Assembly: GCF_900163835.1 (NCBI RefSeq)
Contig: NZ_FUKR01000032.1
Span: 124,001 to 188,000 of the forward strand
Length of the DNA stretch: 64,000 nucleotides
Direction: 5' to 3'
From: Mycetocola reblochoni REB411
GTDB lineage: Bacteria; Actinomycetota; Actinomycetes; Actinomycetales; Microbacteriaceae
The notes below the pieces were generated by a model, which made no database searches, was not told the origin of the DNA, and saw nothing but the letters and a program-made list of their open reading frames with translations. A program made the translations under genes and the position numbers. Positions 41,736 through 50,337 of this stretch are shown piece by piece; the first letter of the stretch is position 1, and the number at the start of each line of letters is the position of its first letter.

Positions 41736-42545
41736 ATGTTTACGAAGAAGAAGCGCCAGGACTCCGCTGCCAAGAGGGGCCGACGTCACCCCCTGGCCAA
41801 CGTCGCTCTGATCGCCATCGGGCTCATCGCCACCGGAGGCGCCTACGCCGGCATCTCCTCGGCCACCGCGCAGACCGAGTCGACCGTCGTCAGCCAGGCC
41901 AGCGTCGAGGACGGCGAGAAGCTGTTCCAGGCCAACTGCGCGACGTGCCACGGCTTCAACCTCGAGGGCTCGGACGAGGCGCCCAGCCTGATCGGCGTCG
42001 GCGCCGCCGCCGTCGACTTCCAGGTCGGGACGGGACGCATGCCGATGCAGGCGCACAACGTACAGGCACCGGAGAAGCCGGTGCAGTTCACCGACGACCA
42101 GATCTCGTCGCTGGCCGAGTACGTGGCCTCGGTGGCCCCCGGCCCCGCGATCCCGGAGGAGCAGTACCTCGACGCCGACGGCGACGCCGCGAACGGTGCC
42201 GAGCTGTTCCGCATCAACTGCGCGATGTGCCACAACGTGGCCGGCGCCGGTGGCGCACTGACCGAGGGCAAGTACGCCCCCTCGCTCATGGGCGTGTCCG
42301 AGGCACACATCTACGAGGCCATGATCACCGCCCCGCAGAACATGCCCGTCTTCAACGACATGAACCTCTCCCCCGAAGACAAGCGCGACATCATCACCGC
42401 GCTCAAGTTCATGGAGAACGAGGTCTCGGTCGGTGGGCACCCCCTCAGCTCTCTCGGCCCCGTCGCCGAGGGTCTGTTCATCTGGATCTTCGGTCTGGGC
42501 TCGATCATCGCCGTCACGGTGTGGATCACCGCGAAGTCGAACTAG
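41736..42545 (+). CDS. qcrC: Diheme cytochrome c subunit of the bc1 complex
   Basis: A 269-residue protein: N-terminal membrane or signal segment (about 22-42), two cytochrome c domains with heme motifs CATCH (68-72) and CAMCH (162-166), axial Met candidates in GRMPM and QNMPVF, and a C-terminal membrane anchor (about 243-264). This tandem heme form, specific to actinobacteria, replaces soluble cytochrome c by passing electrons directly from bc1 to the aa3 oxidase within a supercomplex. The heme-binding domains face outward. Confidence 0.95.
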   Translation: MFTKKKRQDSAAKRGRRHPLANVALIAIGLIATGGAYAGISSATAQTESTVVSQASVEDGEKLFQANCATCHGFNLEGSDEAPSLIGVGAAAVDFQVGTGRMPMQAHNVQAPEKPVQFTDDQISSLAEYVASVAPGPAIPEEQYLDADGDAANGAELFRINCAMCHNVAGAGGALTEGKYAPSLMGVSEAHIYEAMITAPQNMPVFNDMNLSPEDKRDIITALKFMENEVSVGGHPLSSLGPVAEGLFIWIFGLGSIIAVTVWITAKSN

Positions 42546-42590
42546 ATCCCCCAGACACCCACACACAGCACAGCAGGAGTAAGGAGCACA

Positions 42591-43664
42591 ATGGCACACG
42601 ACGACAACAGCGGCGCGGAGCTCGCCGCTGCCGCCTCGTCAGACCACGGCCCCGAGAACAACGTTTCCACGGGCACGGCGGTCGTCGCCAACGATGCAGT
42701 CGAGAACCCCGGGTTCCCCCCGCACCGTCAGCGGGTCACGGACCTCAACCCGAAGAAGGAGCGGACCGCCGAGCGGACCGTCTACACCCTCTTCTACCTC
42801 TCGATCATCGGCAGCGTCTGGGCCATCGCGGCGTACATGCTGTTCCCGATCGAGCCGGAGAACCTGCTCTCCGTCCGGTTGAACAACCTCTTCATCGGTG
42901 TCGGCGTCGCGCTGGCCCTTCTCGGCATCGGCATCGGTGCCGTGCACTGGGCGAAGGCGCTCATGGCCGATCACGAGACGATCGACGAGCGCCACCCCGT
43001 GCGCGGCACCGATGAGACCCGCGCGCGCGCCGTCGAGATCTTCGAGACCGCGAACGAGGAGTCCGGCTTCGGCCGTCGCACCCTGATCCGCAACAGCCTG
43101 CTCGGCGCGCTCGTGGCGTTCCCGCTCCCCGCCGTCGTGCTCTTCCGCGGCCTTGCGCCCGAGGGCCAGGACCCGGTCGCACTGCTCAACGAGACCGCTT
43201 GGGAGGCCGGCACCCGGCTGGCGCGCGACCCCTCCGGTGTGCCCATCAAGGCATCGGACGTGACGCTCGGCTCCGCGTTCCACGTCATCCCCGAGGGCCT
43301 CAGCGAGATGGACCACATGCTCGAGGAGAAGGCCAAGGCGATCGTCCTCCTCATGCGGCTCAAGCCGGAGGACCTCAACGAGCGCGAGGACCGCAAGGGC
43401 TGGTCGTACGACGGCATCGTCGCCTACTCGAAGGTCTGCACGCACGTCGGATGCCCCGTCGCCCTGTACGAGCAGCAGACGCACCACCTGCTGTGCCCGT
43501 GCCACCAGTCACAGTTCGATGTCACCAACCACTGCGCCGTCATCTTCGGACCGGCCGCCCGTCCCCTTCCGCAGCTTCCGATCGCCGTCGACGATGAGGG
43601 CTACCTCATCGCGCAGAGCGACTTCCAGGAGGCCGTCGGACCGAGCTTCTGGGAGCGTCATTGA
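42591..43664 (+). CDS. qcrA: Rieske iron-sulfur protein of the bc1 complex
   Basis: A 357-residue protein with a long hydrophilic N-terminus, three membrane helices (about 64-84, 99-119 and 167-186; most bacteria have one), and a C-terminal Rieske domain. The 2Fe-2S ligands are C283 and H285 (CTHVGC) and C302 and H305 (CPCH), with C288 and C304 as the disulfide pair. It carries electrons from menaquinol to QcrC. AAGGAG is ideally placed before ATG. The stop overlaps the TTG start of qcrB. Confidence 0.95.
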   Translation: MAHDDNSGAELAAAASSDHGPENNVSTGTAVVANDAVENPGFPPHRQRVTDLNPKKERTAERTVYTLFYLSIIGSVWAIAAYMLFPIEPENLLSVRLNNLFIGVGVALALLGIGIGAVHWAKALMADHETIDERHPVRGTDETRARAVEIFETANEESGFGRRTLIRNSLLGALVAFPLPAVVLFRGLAPEGQDPVALLNETAWEAGTRLARDPSGVPIKASDVTLGSAFHVIPEGLSEMDHMLEEKAKAIVLLMRLKPEDLNEREDRKGWSYDGIVAYSKVCTHVGCPVALYEQQTHHLLCPCHQSQFDVTNHCAVIFGPAARPLPQLPIAVDDEGYLIAQSDFQEAVGPSFWERH

Positions 43665-45280
43665 GTACCGCCACAGCATCACAGGCGTCAGCCTCGACCG
43701 CGAAGAAGTCGGGTGGCTTCACCGGCAAGGCCGCGAACTACCTCGACGAGCGGACGAGCATCTCCGGTGCGGTCAAGGAGTTCGGCCGTAAGGTCTTCCC
43801 CGACCACTGGTCCTTCCTCCTCGGCGAGGTCGCGCTGTTCAGCTTCGTCGTCATCCTCCTGACCGGCTCGTTCCTGACGTTCTTCTTCCAGGCGTCCATG
43901 GCCGAGGTGCACTACGACGGGTCGTACGTGCCGCTCAAGGGCGTCGAGATGTCGATCGCCATGGCCTCGACCCTCGACATCTCCTTCGACATCCGCGGCG
44001 GGCTCCTCGTGCGCCAGATGCACCACTGGGCGGCCCTGCTGTTCGTCGCGTCGATCGGCCTGCACATGCTGCGGGTGTTCTTCACGGGTGCGTTCCGCAA
44101 GCCGCGCGAGCTCAACTGGGTGATCGGCTTCGTCCTGTTCATCCTGGCCATGGCTGAGGGCTTCACCGGGTACTCGCTCCCCGACGACGTGCTCTCCGGA
44201 AACGGCCTGCGCATCATCGACGGCATCATCAAGGGCATCCCCCTCGTCGGTACCTGGATCTCGTTCCTGCTCTTCGGCGGCGAGTTCCCCGGGACGGCGA
44301 TCGTCGGACGCCTCTACACCCTGCACATCCTGTTGCTACCGGCGATCCTCGTCCTGTTCCTCGCCCTGCACCTCGTGTTCGTGATCGTGCACAAGCACAC
44401 GCAGTACGCCGGGCCGGGCCGCACCGAGAAGAACGTCGTCGGTTTCCCGATCCTCCCGGTGTACGCGGCGAAGGCCGGCGGCTTCTTCTTCATCGTCTTC
44501 GGTGTGATCGCGCTCATCGCGTCGTTCTTCACCATCAACCCGATTTGGAACTACGGCCCGTACGACCCCTCCCCCGTGTCAGCCGGTACGCAGCCGGACT
44601 GGTACATCGGGTTCGCGGATGGCGCGCTCCGACTCGTACCGCCGCACTGGGAGTTCGTGCTGTTCGACCGGACCTGGTCGTTCAACATCCTCGCCCCGCT
44701 GATCATCATCGGCATCTTCATCGTGCTTGTGCTGATCTACCCGTTCATCGAGGCCTGGATCACCGGTGACAAGCGCGAGCACCACATCCTCGATCGTCCC
44801 CGCAACGCCCCGACCCGTACGGCCATCGGTGCAGCCGGTGTCACGTTCTACGCGGCCATGTGGGCGGCGGCCAGCTCCGACCTGATCGCGACACACTTCC
44901 ATCTGACGATGGAGGGCGTGATCCATGCGCTGCAGGCGATGCTGATCCTCGGACCGTTCGTGGCGTACTTCATCACGAAGCGCGTCTGCCTCGCACTGCA
45001 GAAGAAGGACCGCGAGATCGCTCTGCACGGCTTCGAGTCGGGCCGCATCGTTCGCCTGCCCGGAGGCGAATTCATCGAGGTGCACGAGCCCCTCGACGAG
45101 TACGAGAGGTGGCGCCTGGTCAGCTTCGAGTCGCACGCACCCGTGATCCTCCGGCCCAACGCCGAGGGCAAGATCACGAACAAGGCGCGGCTGCGTTCGG
45201 CCCTGTCCCGCTGGTTCTTCGAGGACCGGATCGCGCCGGCCACCAAGAAGGAGCTCGAGAGCGGCCACGACGGCCACTGA
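43661..45280 (+). CDS. qcrB: Cytochrome b subunit of the bc1 complex
   Basis: A 539-residue membrane protein with eight or more helices. Heme-ligating His pairs are visible in VRQMHHWAALLFVASIGLHMLR and LHILLLPAILVLFLALHLVF, and PDDVLSGNGLRI and PIWNYGPYDP are conserved quinone-site regions (PxWY-like). The C-terminal extension (about 420-539) is the actinobacterial feature. The start is TTG at 43661, overlapping the qcrA stop by four bases (TTGA), with GGGAG six bases upstream; no ATG or GTG nearby fits. A terminator follows at 45301. Confidence 0.95.
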   Translation: MSTATASQASASTAKKSGGFTGKAANYLDERTSISGAVKEFGRKVFPDHWSFLLGEVALFSFVVILLTGSFLTFFFQASMAEVHYDGSYVPLKGVEMSIAMASTLDISFDIRGGLLVRQMHHWAALLFVASIGLHMLRVFFTGAFRKPRELNWVIGFVLFILAMAEGFTGYSLPDDVLSGNGLRIIDGIIKGIPLVGTWISFLLFGGEFPGTAIVGRLYTLHILLLPAILVLFLALHLVFVIVHKHTQYAGPGRTEKNVVGFPILPVYAAKAGGFFFIVFGVIALIASFFTINPIWNYGPYDPSPVSAGTQPDWYIGFADGALRLVPPHWEFVLFDRTWSFNILAPLIIIGIFIVLVLIYPFIEAWITGDKREHHILDRPRNAPTRTAIGAAGVTFYAAMWAAASSDLIATHFHLTMEGVIHALQAMLILGPFVAYFITKRVCLALQKKDREIALHGFESGRIVRLPGGEFIEVHEPLDEYERWRLVSFESHAPVILRPNAEGKITNKARLRSALSRWFFEDRIAPATKKELESGHDGH

Positions 45281-45300
45281 TCGCCACCGCAGGAGCACCG

Positions 45301-45337
45301 CTGGGCCCCGACCGTCTGTGAGACGGCCGGGGCCCAG
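45301..45337 (+). terminator. Terminator after qcrB
   Basis: A 17-bp stem with one mismatch (45301-45317 and 45321-45337) around GTG, 20 bp past the qcrB stop. Confidence 0.8.
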
Positions 45338-45870
45338 CCGGGTTTGTGGGTGCGAGCACATCGATGTAACTGGAGCGAGCTCCTGTGCCACGGATGCGAG
45401 CACGGGGTCGGAGCCGTCTGACGACGAGCGCGAGGCCCTGTCCCTGCGACGACGGTGAACGTGACATCGTGGCGTCCGACCCTGGCGAGCTGCACCAGTG
45501 CGAGCCTCCCGACGATGCAGGGTTCCACCGCACGGCGGCTTCATCGTCGCTGCTGACACCGCATCACACCACGGGCACCGTCGCGGTCTCCGTCATGAGG
45601 GTGAAAGCCCGCGCGGGCACTCCCCGTCCGAGGCGCGGACGGTCGTGAGCCCTGACGGTCGAGAGCCCGGTCCGTCGGCCGAACGGTCCCTGTCTGCACT
45701 CCCGGTGCGAGCCACGCACACCCGTCTGCCGCGAGGAGCCTGGTTCTTGGCGCTCGTCGCTTGGCGCGGCATGCCCGACGCCAGACGTCAGAACGCTGAG
45801 CTCACGGCTCCGCGCGTCGACGACGCCAGGAAGAACCCGGCAGATCCCGCCCGGAGAACTCGGGCCGGCA

Positions 45871-45904
45871 CGAGGACGAGGACGAGGACGAGCACGACGA
45901 GGAC
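45871..45904. repeat. GACGAG-type simple repeat
   Basis: Repeats of CGAGGA and CGAGCA in a run of about 34 bases. On the reverse strand it would encode only V-L alternations, a composition artefact. Confidence 0.65.
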
Positions 45905-46037
45905 AGGATCACAGACATGGCCACAGGCACGACCACGAGCACGCCCATGACCGCGGGCGCCGCCAGACTCGCTTCGAGAGTTGGGCCCGCCCGGACCGTG
46001 ATGCATCCCGGCCGGTGTCGCTGCGAAGATGCTCTCG

Positions 46038-46076
46038 CACCGGGCACCCGGCACCGGGCACCGGGCGCCGGGCTCC
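46038..46076. repeat. CACCGGGCACC-type GC simple repeat
   Basis: Four imperfect copies of a CACCGGG/CGCCGGG unit in about 39 bases. Confidence 0.6.
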
Positions 46077-46166
46077 GAGATGCCCCCTGCCTGCGGCGCC
46101 TGCCGGCAGACGCCGCCGCCGTCTGGGCTCGCGTTGGTCCGTGGTCAACACCGTCGCACCGGTCAT

Positions 46167-46207
46167 ACACGCAGGGACCCGCTCGTTTCGAGCGGGTCCC
46201 TGCGTGT
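46167..46207 (-). terminator. Terminator after the ctaC-ctaD-ctaF-GNAT operon
   Basis: A perfect 19-bp stem (46167-46185 and 46189-46207) with a TTT loop, 24 bp past the GNAT stop. Confidence 0.85.
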
Positions 46208-46230
46208 GGCTCCGGCGATCGGGCGAGGTA

Positions 46231-46677
46231 TCAGCCGATGGGCAGTTGTTTGCTGTAGAACTCGGCCGTCACCTGGTATCCGAGCCGGCGGTAGAATCCA
46301 CCGAGCCGTGCAGTCCCCATGGTGATCCGACGGATCCCGCGCTGCTGCGCATAGCTTTCGTTGGTTCGAACCAGTGCGGAACCGACACCGCGGCCGCGGG
46401 CGGACTCGTCGACCACGAGCTCCTGGATCTGCGCCGTGAGACCGGGTGTGTGCAGGAGCCGCGACACCGTCATCAGGGTGTAGCCGATGACCACCTCGTC
46501 CTCCTCGGCGACGTACAGCACGTTGGTCTCGTTCTCACGCCACCGGACGACGTTGTTGAACACCGTCACGAAGTCGTCTAGCTGGGGACCCTGCGGACCG
46601 GTGACCAGCTGGGTGCTCAAGCCGAACACGGCCTCCAGATCGCTCTGGAGACCGCGTCGGACCACGATGTCGGCCAC
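46231..46677 (-). CDS. GNAT family N-acetyltransferase in the cytochrome oxidase operon
   Basis: A 148-residue GNAT protein: VADIVVRRGLQSDLEAVF start, the acetyl-CoA loop ARGRGVGSALVR near residue 100 (RxxGxG/A) and FYRRLGY near the end, the usual beta-strand 5 and helix 4 region. It acetylates an unknown amine or protein. The start is GTG two bases after the ctaF stop on the same strand; a weak upstream signal suggests translational coupling. The position at the end of an oxidase operon is not explained by known GNAT roles. Confidence 0.8.
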   Translation of the reverse strand: MADIVVRRGLQSDLEAVFGLSTQLVTGPQGPQLDDFVTVFNNVVRWRENETNVLYVAEEDEVVIGYTLMTVSRLLHTPGLTAQIQELVVDESARGRGVGSALVRTNESYAQQRGIRRITMGTARLGGFYRRLGYQVTAEFYSKQLPIG

Positions 46678-46679
46678 GC

Positions 46680-47102
46680 TCAGCGCCCGAAGTTCCCGCG
46701 GTAGTACTCGTAGGTCCAGCCCACAACGGAGACGACCAGGAAGACCACTCCGATGATCGACAGCCAGAAGTTTCCGGCGAGACCGAGGAAGACCACGGCC
46801 GCGGACCCACCGAGCATGAGCGGCCACCAGCTCCACGGGCTGAAGTGCCCGATCTCGGGGTCGCCGTCATCGATGTCCGCGGTGAGCGAATCCTCGGGAA
46901 GCGTCCCGCCCTGCTTGCGCTGCACCAACTCCAGGTAGAACGCGAGGAACGCCGCGAGGACGGCCGTCAGCGTCAGCGTGACCGTCCCGGCCCACTCCAC
47001 GCGACCGTACTCCGGGTCGATCAGGTTCCAGACCGTGTAGATCGCACCGACGACCAGGCAGAAGACAGCCAGGACCCAGAGGATCACCGTGTTCGAACGC
47101 AT
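46680..47102 (-). CDS. ctaF: Cytochrome c oxidase subunit IV, actinobacterial CtaF
   Basis: A 140-residue protein with four predicted helices (about 7-27, 40-60, 95-112 and 115-133) and a conserved WTYEYYRGNF ending. It is the small CtaF subunit found in the actinobacterial aa3 oxidase. Its start codon overlaps the ctaD stop by one base (TAATG). Confidence 0.92.
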   Translation of the reverse strand: MRSNTVILWVLAVFCLVVGAIYTVWNLIDPEYGRVEWAGTVTLTLTAVLAAFLAFYLELVQRKQGGTLPEDSLTADIDDGDPEIGHFSPWSWWPLMLGGSAAVVFLGLAGNFWLSIIGVVFLVVSVVGWTYEYYRGNFGR

Positions 47103-48835
47103 TACTTGACCTCTCCGGTTTCCTTGTCGGTGACGGGCGCATCGGGGGCGTCCTTCGCCGGGCCGATCCCGTGTGTCGCCGCGGCGGCCTCCGGGTGGTT
47201 CAGATCGAACGCGGGACGCTCAGAACGGATACGCGGGATAGAGGTGAAGTTGTGTCGCGGCGGCGGGCAGCTGGTCGCCCACTCGAGCGACGCGCCGTAA
47301 CCCCACGGGTCGTCGACGGTCACCTTCGGTGCCTTGCGCGCCGTGATGTACACGTTCAGGAAGAACGGGATCATCGACGCGGCCAGGACCATGGATCCCA
47401 CCGTGGAGAGCTGGTTCATCCAGGTGAAGCCGTCCTCGGGAGCGTAGGACTCGTAGCGGCGCGGCATGCCCATCACACCGAGCCAGTGCTGGATGAGGAA
47501 GGTCATGTGGAAGCCGATGAACAGGATCCAGAAGTGCCAGTATCCCAAGCGCTCGTTGAGCATCTTGCCGGTCCACTTCGGCCACCAGAAGTAGAAGCCG
47601 GCGAACATCGCGAACACGACGGTTCCGAAGACCACGTAGTGGAAGTGGGCGACGACGAAGTAGGTGTCGGACACGTGGAAGTCGAGCGGCGGCGACGCCA
47701 GGATGACTCCGGTCAGACCGCCGAAGACGAACGTGATGAGGAAGCCGATGGTCCAGAGCATCGGCGTCTCGAACGTCACCGATCCCCGCCACATCGTTCC
47801 GATCCAGTTGAAGATCTTCACACCCGTCGGCACGGCGATCAGCATCGTCATCAACGAGAAGAACGGCAACAGCACCGATCCGGTCACGTACATGTGGTGA
47901 GCCCACACCGTCACGGACAGCGCCGCGATGGCGATGGTCGCGTAGATCAGGGTCTTGTAACCGAAGATCGGCTTGCGGCTGAACACCGGAAGGATCTCGG
48001 AGACGATTCCGAAGAACGGCAGCGCGATGATGTACACCTCGGGGTGGCCGAAGAACCAGAACAGATGCTGCCAGAGGATCGCTCCCCCGTTCTCGGCGTC
48101 GTAGATATGCGCGCCGAAGATGCGGTCGGCGCCGAGGCCGAACATCGCCGCCGCGAGGACGGGGAAGGCCATGAGGATGAGCAGCGAGGTGACGAGGGCG
48201 TTCCACGTGAAGATCGGCATGCGGAACATCGTCATTCCGGGCGCACGCATAGTGATGATCGTGGTGATGAAGTTCACACCACCGAGGATCGTGCCGAATC
48301 CGCTGAGGCCGAGACCGAGGACCCAGAGGTTCCCTCCCATGCCGGGCGAGAACGTCTGACTCGACAGTGGCGCGTAGGCGAACCAGCCGAAGGACGCCGC
48401 ACCGGACGGCGTCAGGAACCCGCCGATGGCGATCAGCGATCCGAACATGAACAGCCAGTACGCGAAGGCGTTCAGTCGCGGGAACGCCACGTCGGGCGCA
48501 CCGATCTGCAGCGGAACGAGGATGTTGGCGAAGCCGGCGAACAGCGGCGTCGCGAACATCAGCAGCATGATCGTGCCGTGCATCGTGAACATCTGGTTGT
48601 ACTGCTCACGCGAGGCCAGCAGGTGCAGGCCGGGCTCGAACAGCTGGGCGCGGATGATGAGGGCCATCACGCCGCCGATGCAGAAGAACGTGAACGAGCC
48701 GATCAGGTACATGTACCCGATCGTCTTGTGGTCGGTCGAGGTGATCCAGTTGACGAAGACGTTGCCCTTGCGGGCGACCTTCGATCGGTTGAGCACCGAC
48801 TTCTGGCCCTCGGGGATATCAGTGATTACAGACAT
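47102..48835 (-). CDS. ctaD: Cytochrome c oxidase subunit I
   Basis: A 577-residue heme-copper oxidase core subunit with about 12 helices. Visible metal-site motifs: heme a ligand region [12 protein letters not shown], copper-B and Tyr-His crosslink region [19 protein letters not shown], the HHMYVTG pair, and the high-spin and low-spin heme ligands in [12 protein letters not shown]. It reduces oxygen to water and pumps protons. ATG at 48835 is chosen; the frame continues upstream through ctaC. ctaC lies 14 bp upstream in the same direction. Confidence 0.96.
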   Translation of the reverse strand: MSVITDIPEGQKSVLNRSKVARKGNVFVNWITSTDHKTIGYMYLIGSFTFFCIGGVMALIIRAQLFEPGLHLLASREQYNQMFTMHGTIMLLMFATPLFAGFANILVPLQIGAPDVAFPRLNAFAYWLFMFGSLIAIGGFLTPSGAASFGWFAYAPLSSQTFSPGMGGNLWVLGLGLSGFGTILGGVNFITTIITMRAPGMTMFRMPIFTWNALVTSLLILMAFPVLAAAMFGLGADRIFGAHIYDAENGGAILWQHLFWFFGHPEVYIIALPFFGIVSEILPVFSRKPIFGYKTLIYATIAIAALSVTVWAHHMYVTGSVLLPFFSLMTMLIAVPTGVKIFNWIGTMWRGSVTFETPMLWTIGFLITFVFGGLTGVILASPPLDFHVSDTYFVVAHFHYVVFGTVVFAMFAGFYFWWPKWTGKMLNERLGYWHFWILFIGFHMTFLIQHWLGVMGMPRRYESYAPEDGFTWMNQLSTVGSMVLAASMIPFFLNVYITARKAPKVTVDDPWGYGASLEWATSCPPPRHNFTSIPRIRSERPAFDLNHPEAAAATHGIGPAKDAPDAPVTDKETGEVK

Positions 48836-48849
48836 GAACTGAGGTGTCC

Positions 48850-49746
48850 TTAGCCTTCGTGGCTCTCGCCGGCCGGAGCGGTCACGCCCGGCAGGTTCTG
48901 GTTGCGGTTGTAGTCGGAGCCGAAGTCGCCCTTGTTGCCCTCGGCAGCGAGCGACTCGAGGTAGTCCTCGTACTCGCCCTCGGAAACGACCTTGACGTTG
49001 AACAGCATGAGGGAGTGGTACTCGCCGCAGAGCTCGGCGCACTTGCCCGCAAACGTCCCCTCCCTGGTCGGGATGAACGACATGTAGTTGGTCTTGCCGG
49101 GGATCATGTCCTTCTTGTAGAGGAAGTCGATCACCCAGAACGAGTGCGCCACGTCGCGCGACTCCAGCTGGATCTTGACGGTCTGGTCCACGGGGAGGAC
49201 GAGTGTCGGCAGGGAGTCCTGGTCGACGGAGCCGTCCTCGGCCGGCTCCGCCTGCTTGCCGGCGTACCAGACGTCGTCGCCGTCGACCGAGTCGTTGTAG
49301 ACGAAGTCCCACGCCCACTGCTTGCCGTACGCGGTGATGCTGACGTCAGGGTCCTCGTACTGCGTCTCGATCGCCTGCTGGTCCCTGGCGGTGAAGGCGA
49401 AGAAGCCGACGACGAGGATGAGCGGCACGACCGTGTAGAAGATCTCGATCGGCATGTTGTAACGCATCTGTGGCGGCAGGCCCGTCTGGCCCTTACGGCG
49501 GCGGTACGCGACCATGGCCCAGATCGTCAGCCCCCAGGTGAGGATGCCGACACCGAGCAGGACGACCCAGGCGCCGACCCAGAGCGAGCGCACAGTCTCG
49601 GTGTGATTGGTCACCGGCGAGGCGTTCACATCCTCGAAACCGGGGAGGAAGCCACTGAGCTCCGTTTGTGTACAACCGGCCAGGAACACGGTGAGCGTTG
49701 CTGCTACCGGGATCGCTGCCCATCGAAGTCGACGATTCGTACGCAC
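48850..49746 (-). CDS. ctaC: Cytochrome c oxidase subunit II (lipoprotein)
   Basis: A 298-residue protein: signal peptide with lipobox FLAGC (lipidated C25), two helices (about 55-80 and 100-119), and the CuA domain with ligands H201, C236, C240, H244 and M247 ([12 protein letters not shown]). It accepts electrons from QcrC. GTG at 49746 has AAAGG upstream. It starts the ctaC-ctaD-ctaF-GNAT operon; a TAGACT -10 box lies 36 bp upstream. Confidence 0.96.
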   Translation of the reverse strand: MRTNRRLRWAAIPVAATLTVFLAGCTQTELSGFLPGFEDVNASPVTNHTETVRSLWVGAWVVLLGVGILTWGLTIWAMVAYRRRKGQTGLPPQMRYNMPIEIFYTVVPLILVVGFFAFTARDQQAIETQYEDPDVSITAYGKQWAWDFVYNDSVDGDDVWYAGKQAEPAEDGSVDQDSLPTLVLPVDQTVKIQLESRDVAHSFWVIDFLYKKDMIPGKTNYMSFIPTREGTFAGKCAELCGEYHSLMLFNVKVVSEGEYEDYLESLAAEGNKGDFGSDYNRNQNLPGVTAPAGESHEG

Positions 49747-49781
49747 CTGGGACCTTTCGAAAACGCTGTTCGTTCCCTAGC

Positions 49782-49787
49782 AGTCTA
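49782..49787 (-). promoter_or_regulatory. -10 box TAGACT for ctaC
   Basis: On the reverse strand TAGACT precedes the ctaC start by 35 bp; a leader of about 28 nt carrying AAAGG would follow. Confidence 0.45.
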
Positions 49788-49880
49788 GCCGGAAGCGAAC
49801 ACCCCGTCGTGACCACCCGCTAGGCGGGTCGCCGCATTGGGCCCGGGTGCGGCGATCCGAACGTGGGTCCCCACGACGAC

Positions 49881-49915
49881 GGCGGGCCCAGGGGCCATCA
49901 GCCCCCGGACCCGCC
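49881..49915 (-). terminator. Terminator after erpA
   Basis: A 15-bp imperfect GC stem (49881-49895 and 49901-49915, two non-Watson-Crick positions) just past the erpA stop. Confidence 0.6.
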
Positions 49916-49930
49916 GCTTCTGCGCGTTCC

Positions 49931-50284
49931 CTAGTGGAAACTGTCCCCGCACGCACAGCTGCCCTGCGCGTTCGGGTTGTCGATCGTGAAGCCCTGCTTC
50001 TGGATGGTATCCTCGAAGTCGATGGAGGCCCCGTCCAGGTACGGGACGCTCATCTTGTCGACGACGACCTCGACCCCGTCGAAGTCGACGGCCACGTCGC
50101 CGTCGAGGAAACGCTCGTCGAAGTAGAGCTGGTAGATGAGCCCAGAGCACCCGCCGGGCTGGACGGCGACGCGCAGGCGCAGGTCGTCACGTCCCTCCTG
50201 GGTGAGAAGCGAGCGGACCTTGTCCGCGGCTGCGTCGCTCAGGAGCACGCCGTGCGCACGCTCCTCGATCACGGTGTCGGTCAT
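49931..50284 (-). CDS. erpA: A-type iron-sulfur cluster insertion protein ErpA
   Basis: A 117-residue protein with the three cluster-binding Cys: C46 (GGCSGL), C110 and C112 (SCACGDSF), plus the conserved VDKMSVPYLDGASIDF core. It transfers iron-sulfur clusters to targets such as the Rieske protein and isoprenoid enzymes. GAGGAGG precedes ATG. The position upstream of the oxidase operon is conserved in actinobacteria and sensible for cluster supply. Confidence 0.94.
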   Translation of the reverse strand: MTDTVIEERAHGVLLSDAAADKVRSLLTQEGRDDLRLRVAVQPGGCSGLIYQLYFDERFLDGDVAVDFDGVEVVVDKMSVPYLDGASIDFEDTIQKQGFTIDNPNAQGSCACGDSFH

Positions 50285-50331
50285 GCTGCCTCCTCTGTCA
50301 CGGTGCGGATGTCCCGCGCCCCTGTGGATCG

Positions 50332-50337
50332 ATCCTA
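50332..50337 (-). promoter_or_regulatory. -10 box TAGGAT for erpA
   Basis: TAGGAT on the reverse strand overlaps the stop codon of the upstream dipeptidase gene and lies 47 bp before the erpA start. Confidence 0.4.

Larger units (their letters stand above)
45338..46166. other. About 830 bp without a credible gene between two facing terminators
   Basis: Open frames exist on both strands but have no recognisable domain, no supporting ribosome binding site and biased composition (strings of R, P, S, or V-L repeats). GC-rich simple repeats lie at 45871-45904 and 46038-46076. It could be decayed sequence, an untranslated RNA or a folded chromosome element. It separates two convergent respiratory operons. 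Confidence 0.6.

Noticed and set aside
45498-45950. Open frames of 60-150 residues in the 45.3-46.2 kb interval
   Set aside because: They have no ribosome binding sites, are dominated by Arg, Pro, Ser or V-L repeats created by GC-rich simple sequence, and overlap on several frames and both strands.
48836-49318. 738-residue frame for CtaD
   Set aside because: The upstream part is a shifted reading of ctaC. CtaD proteins begin at the MSVITDI start at 48835.
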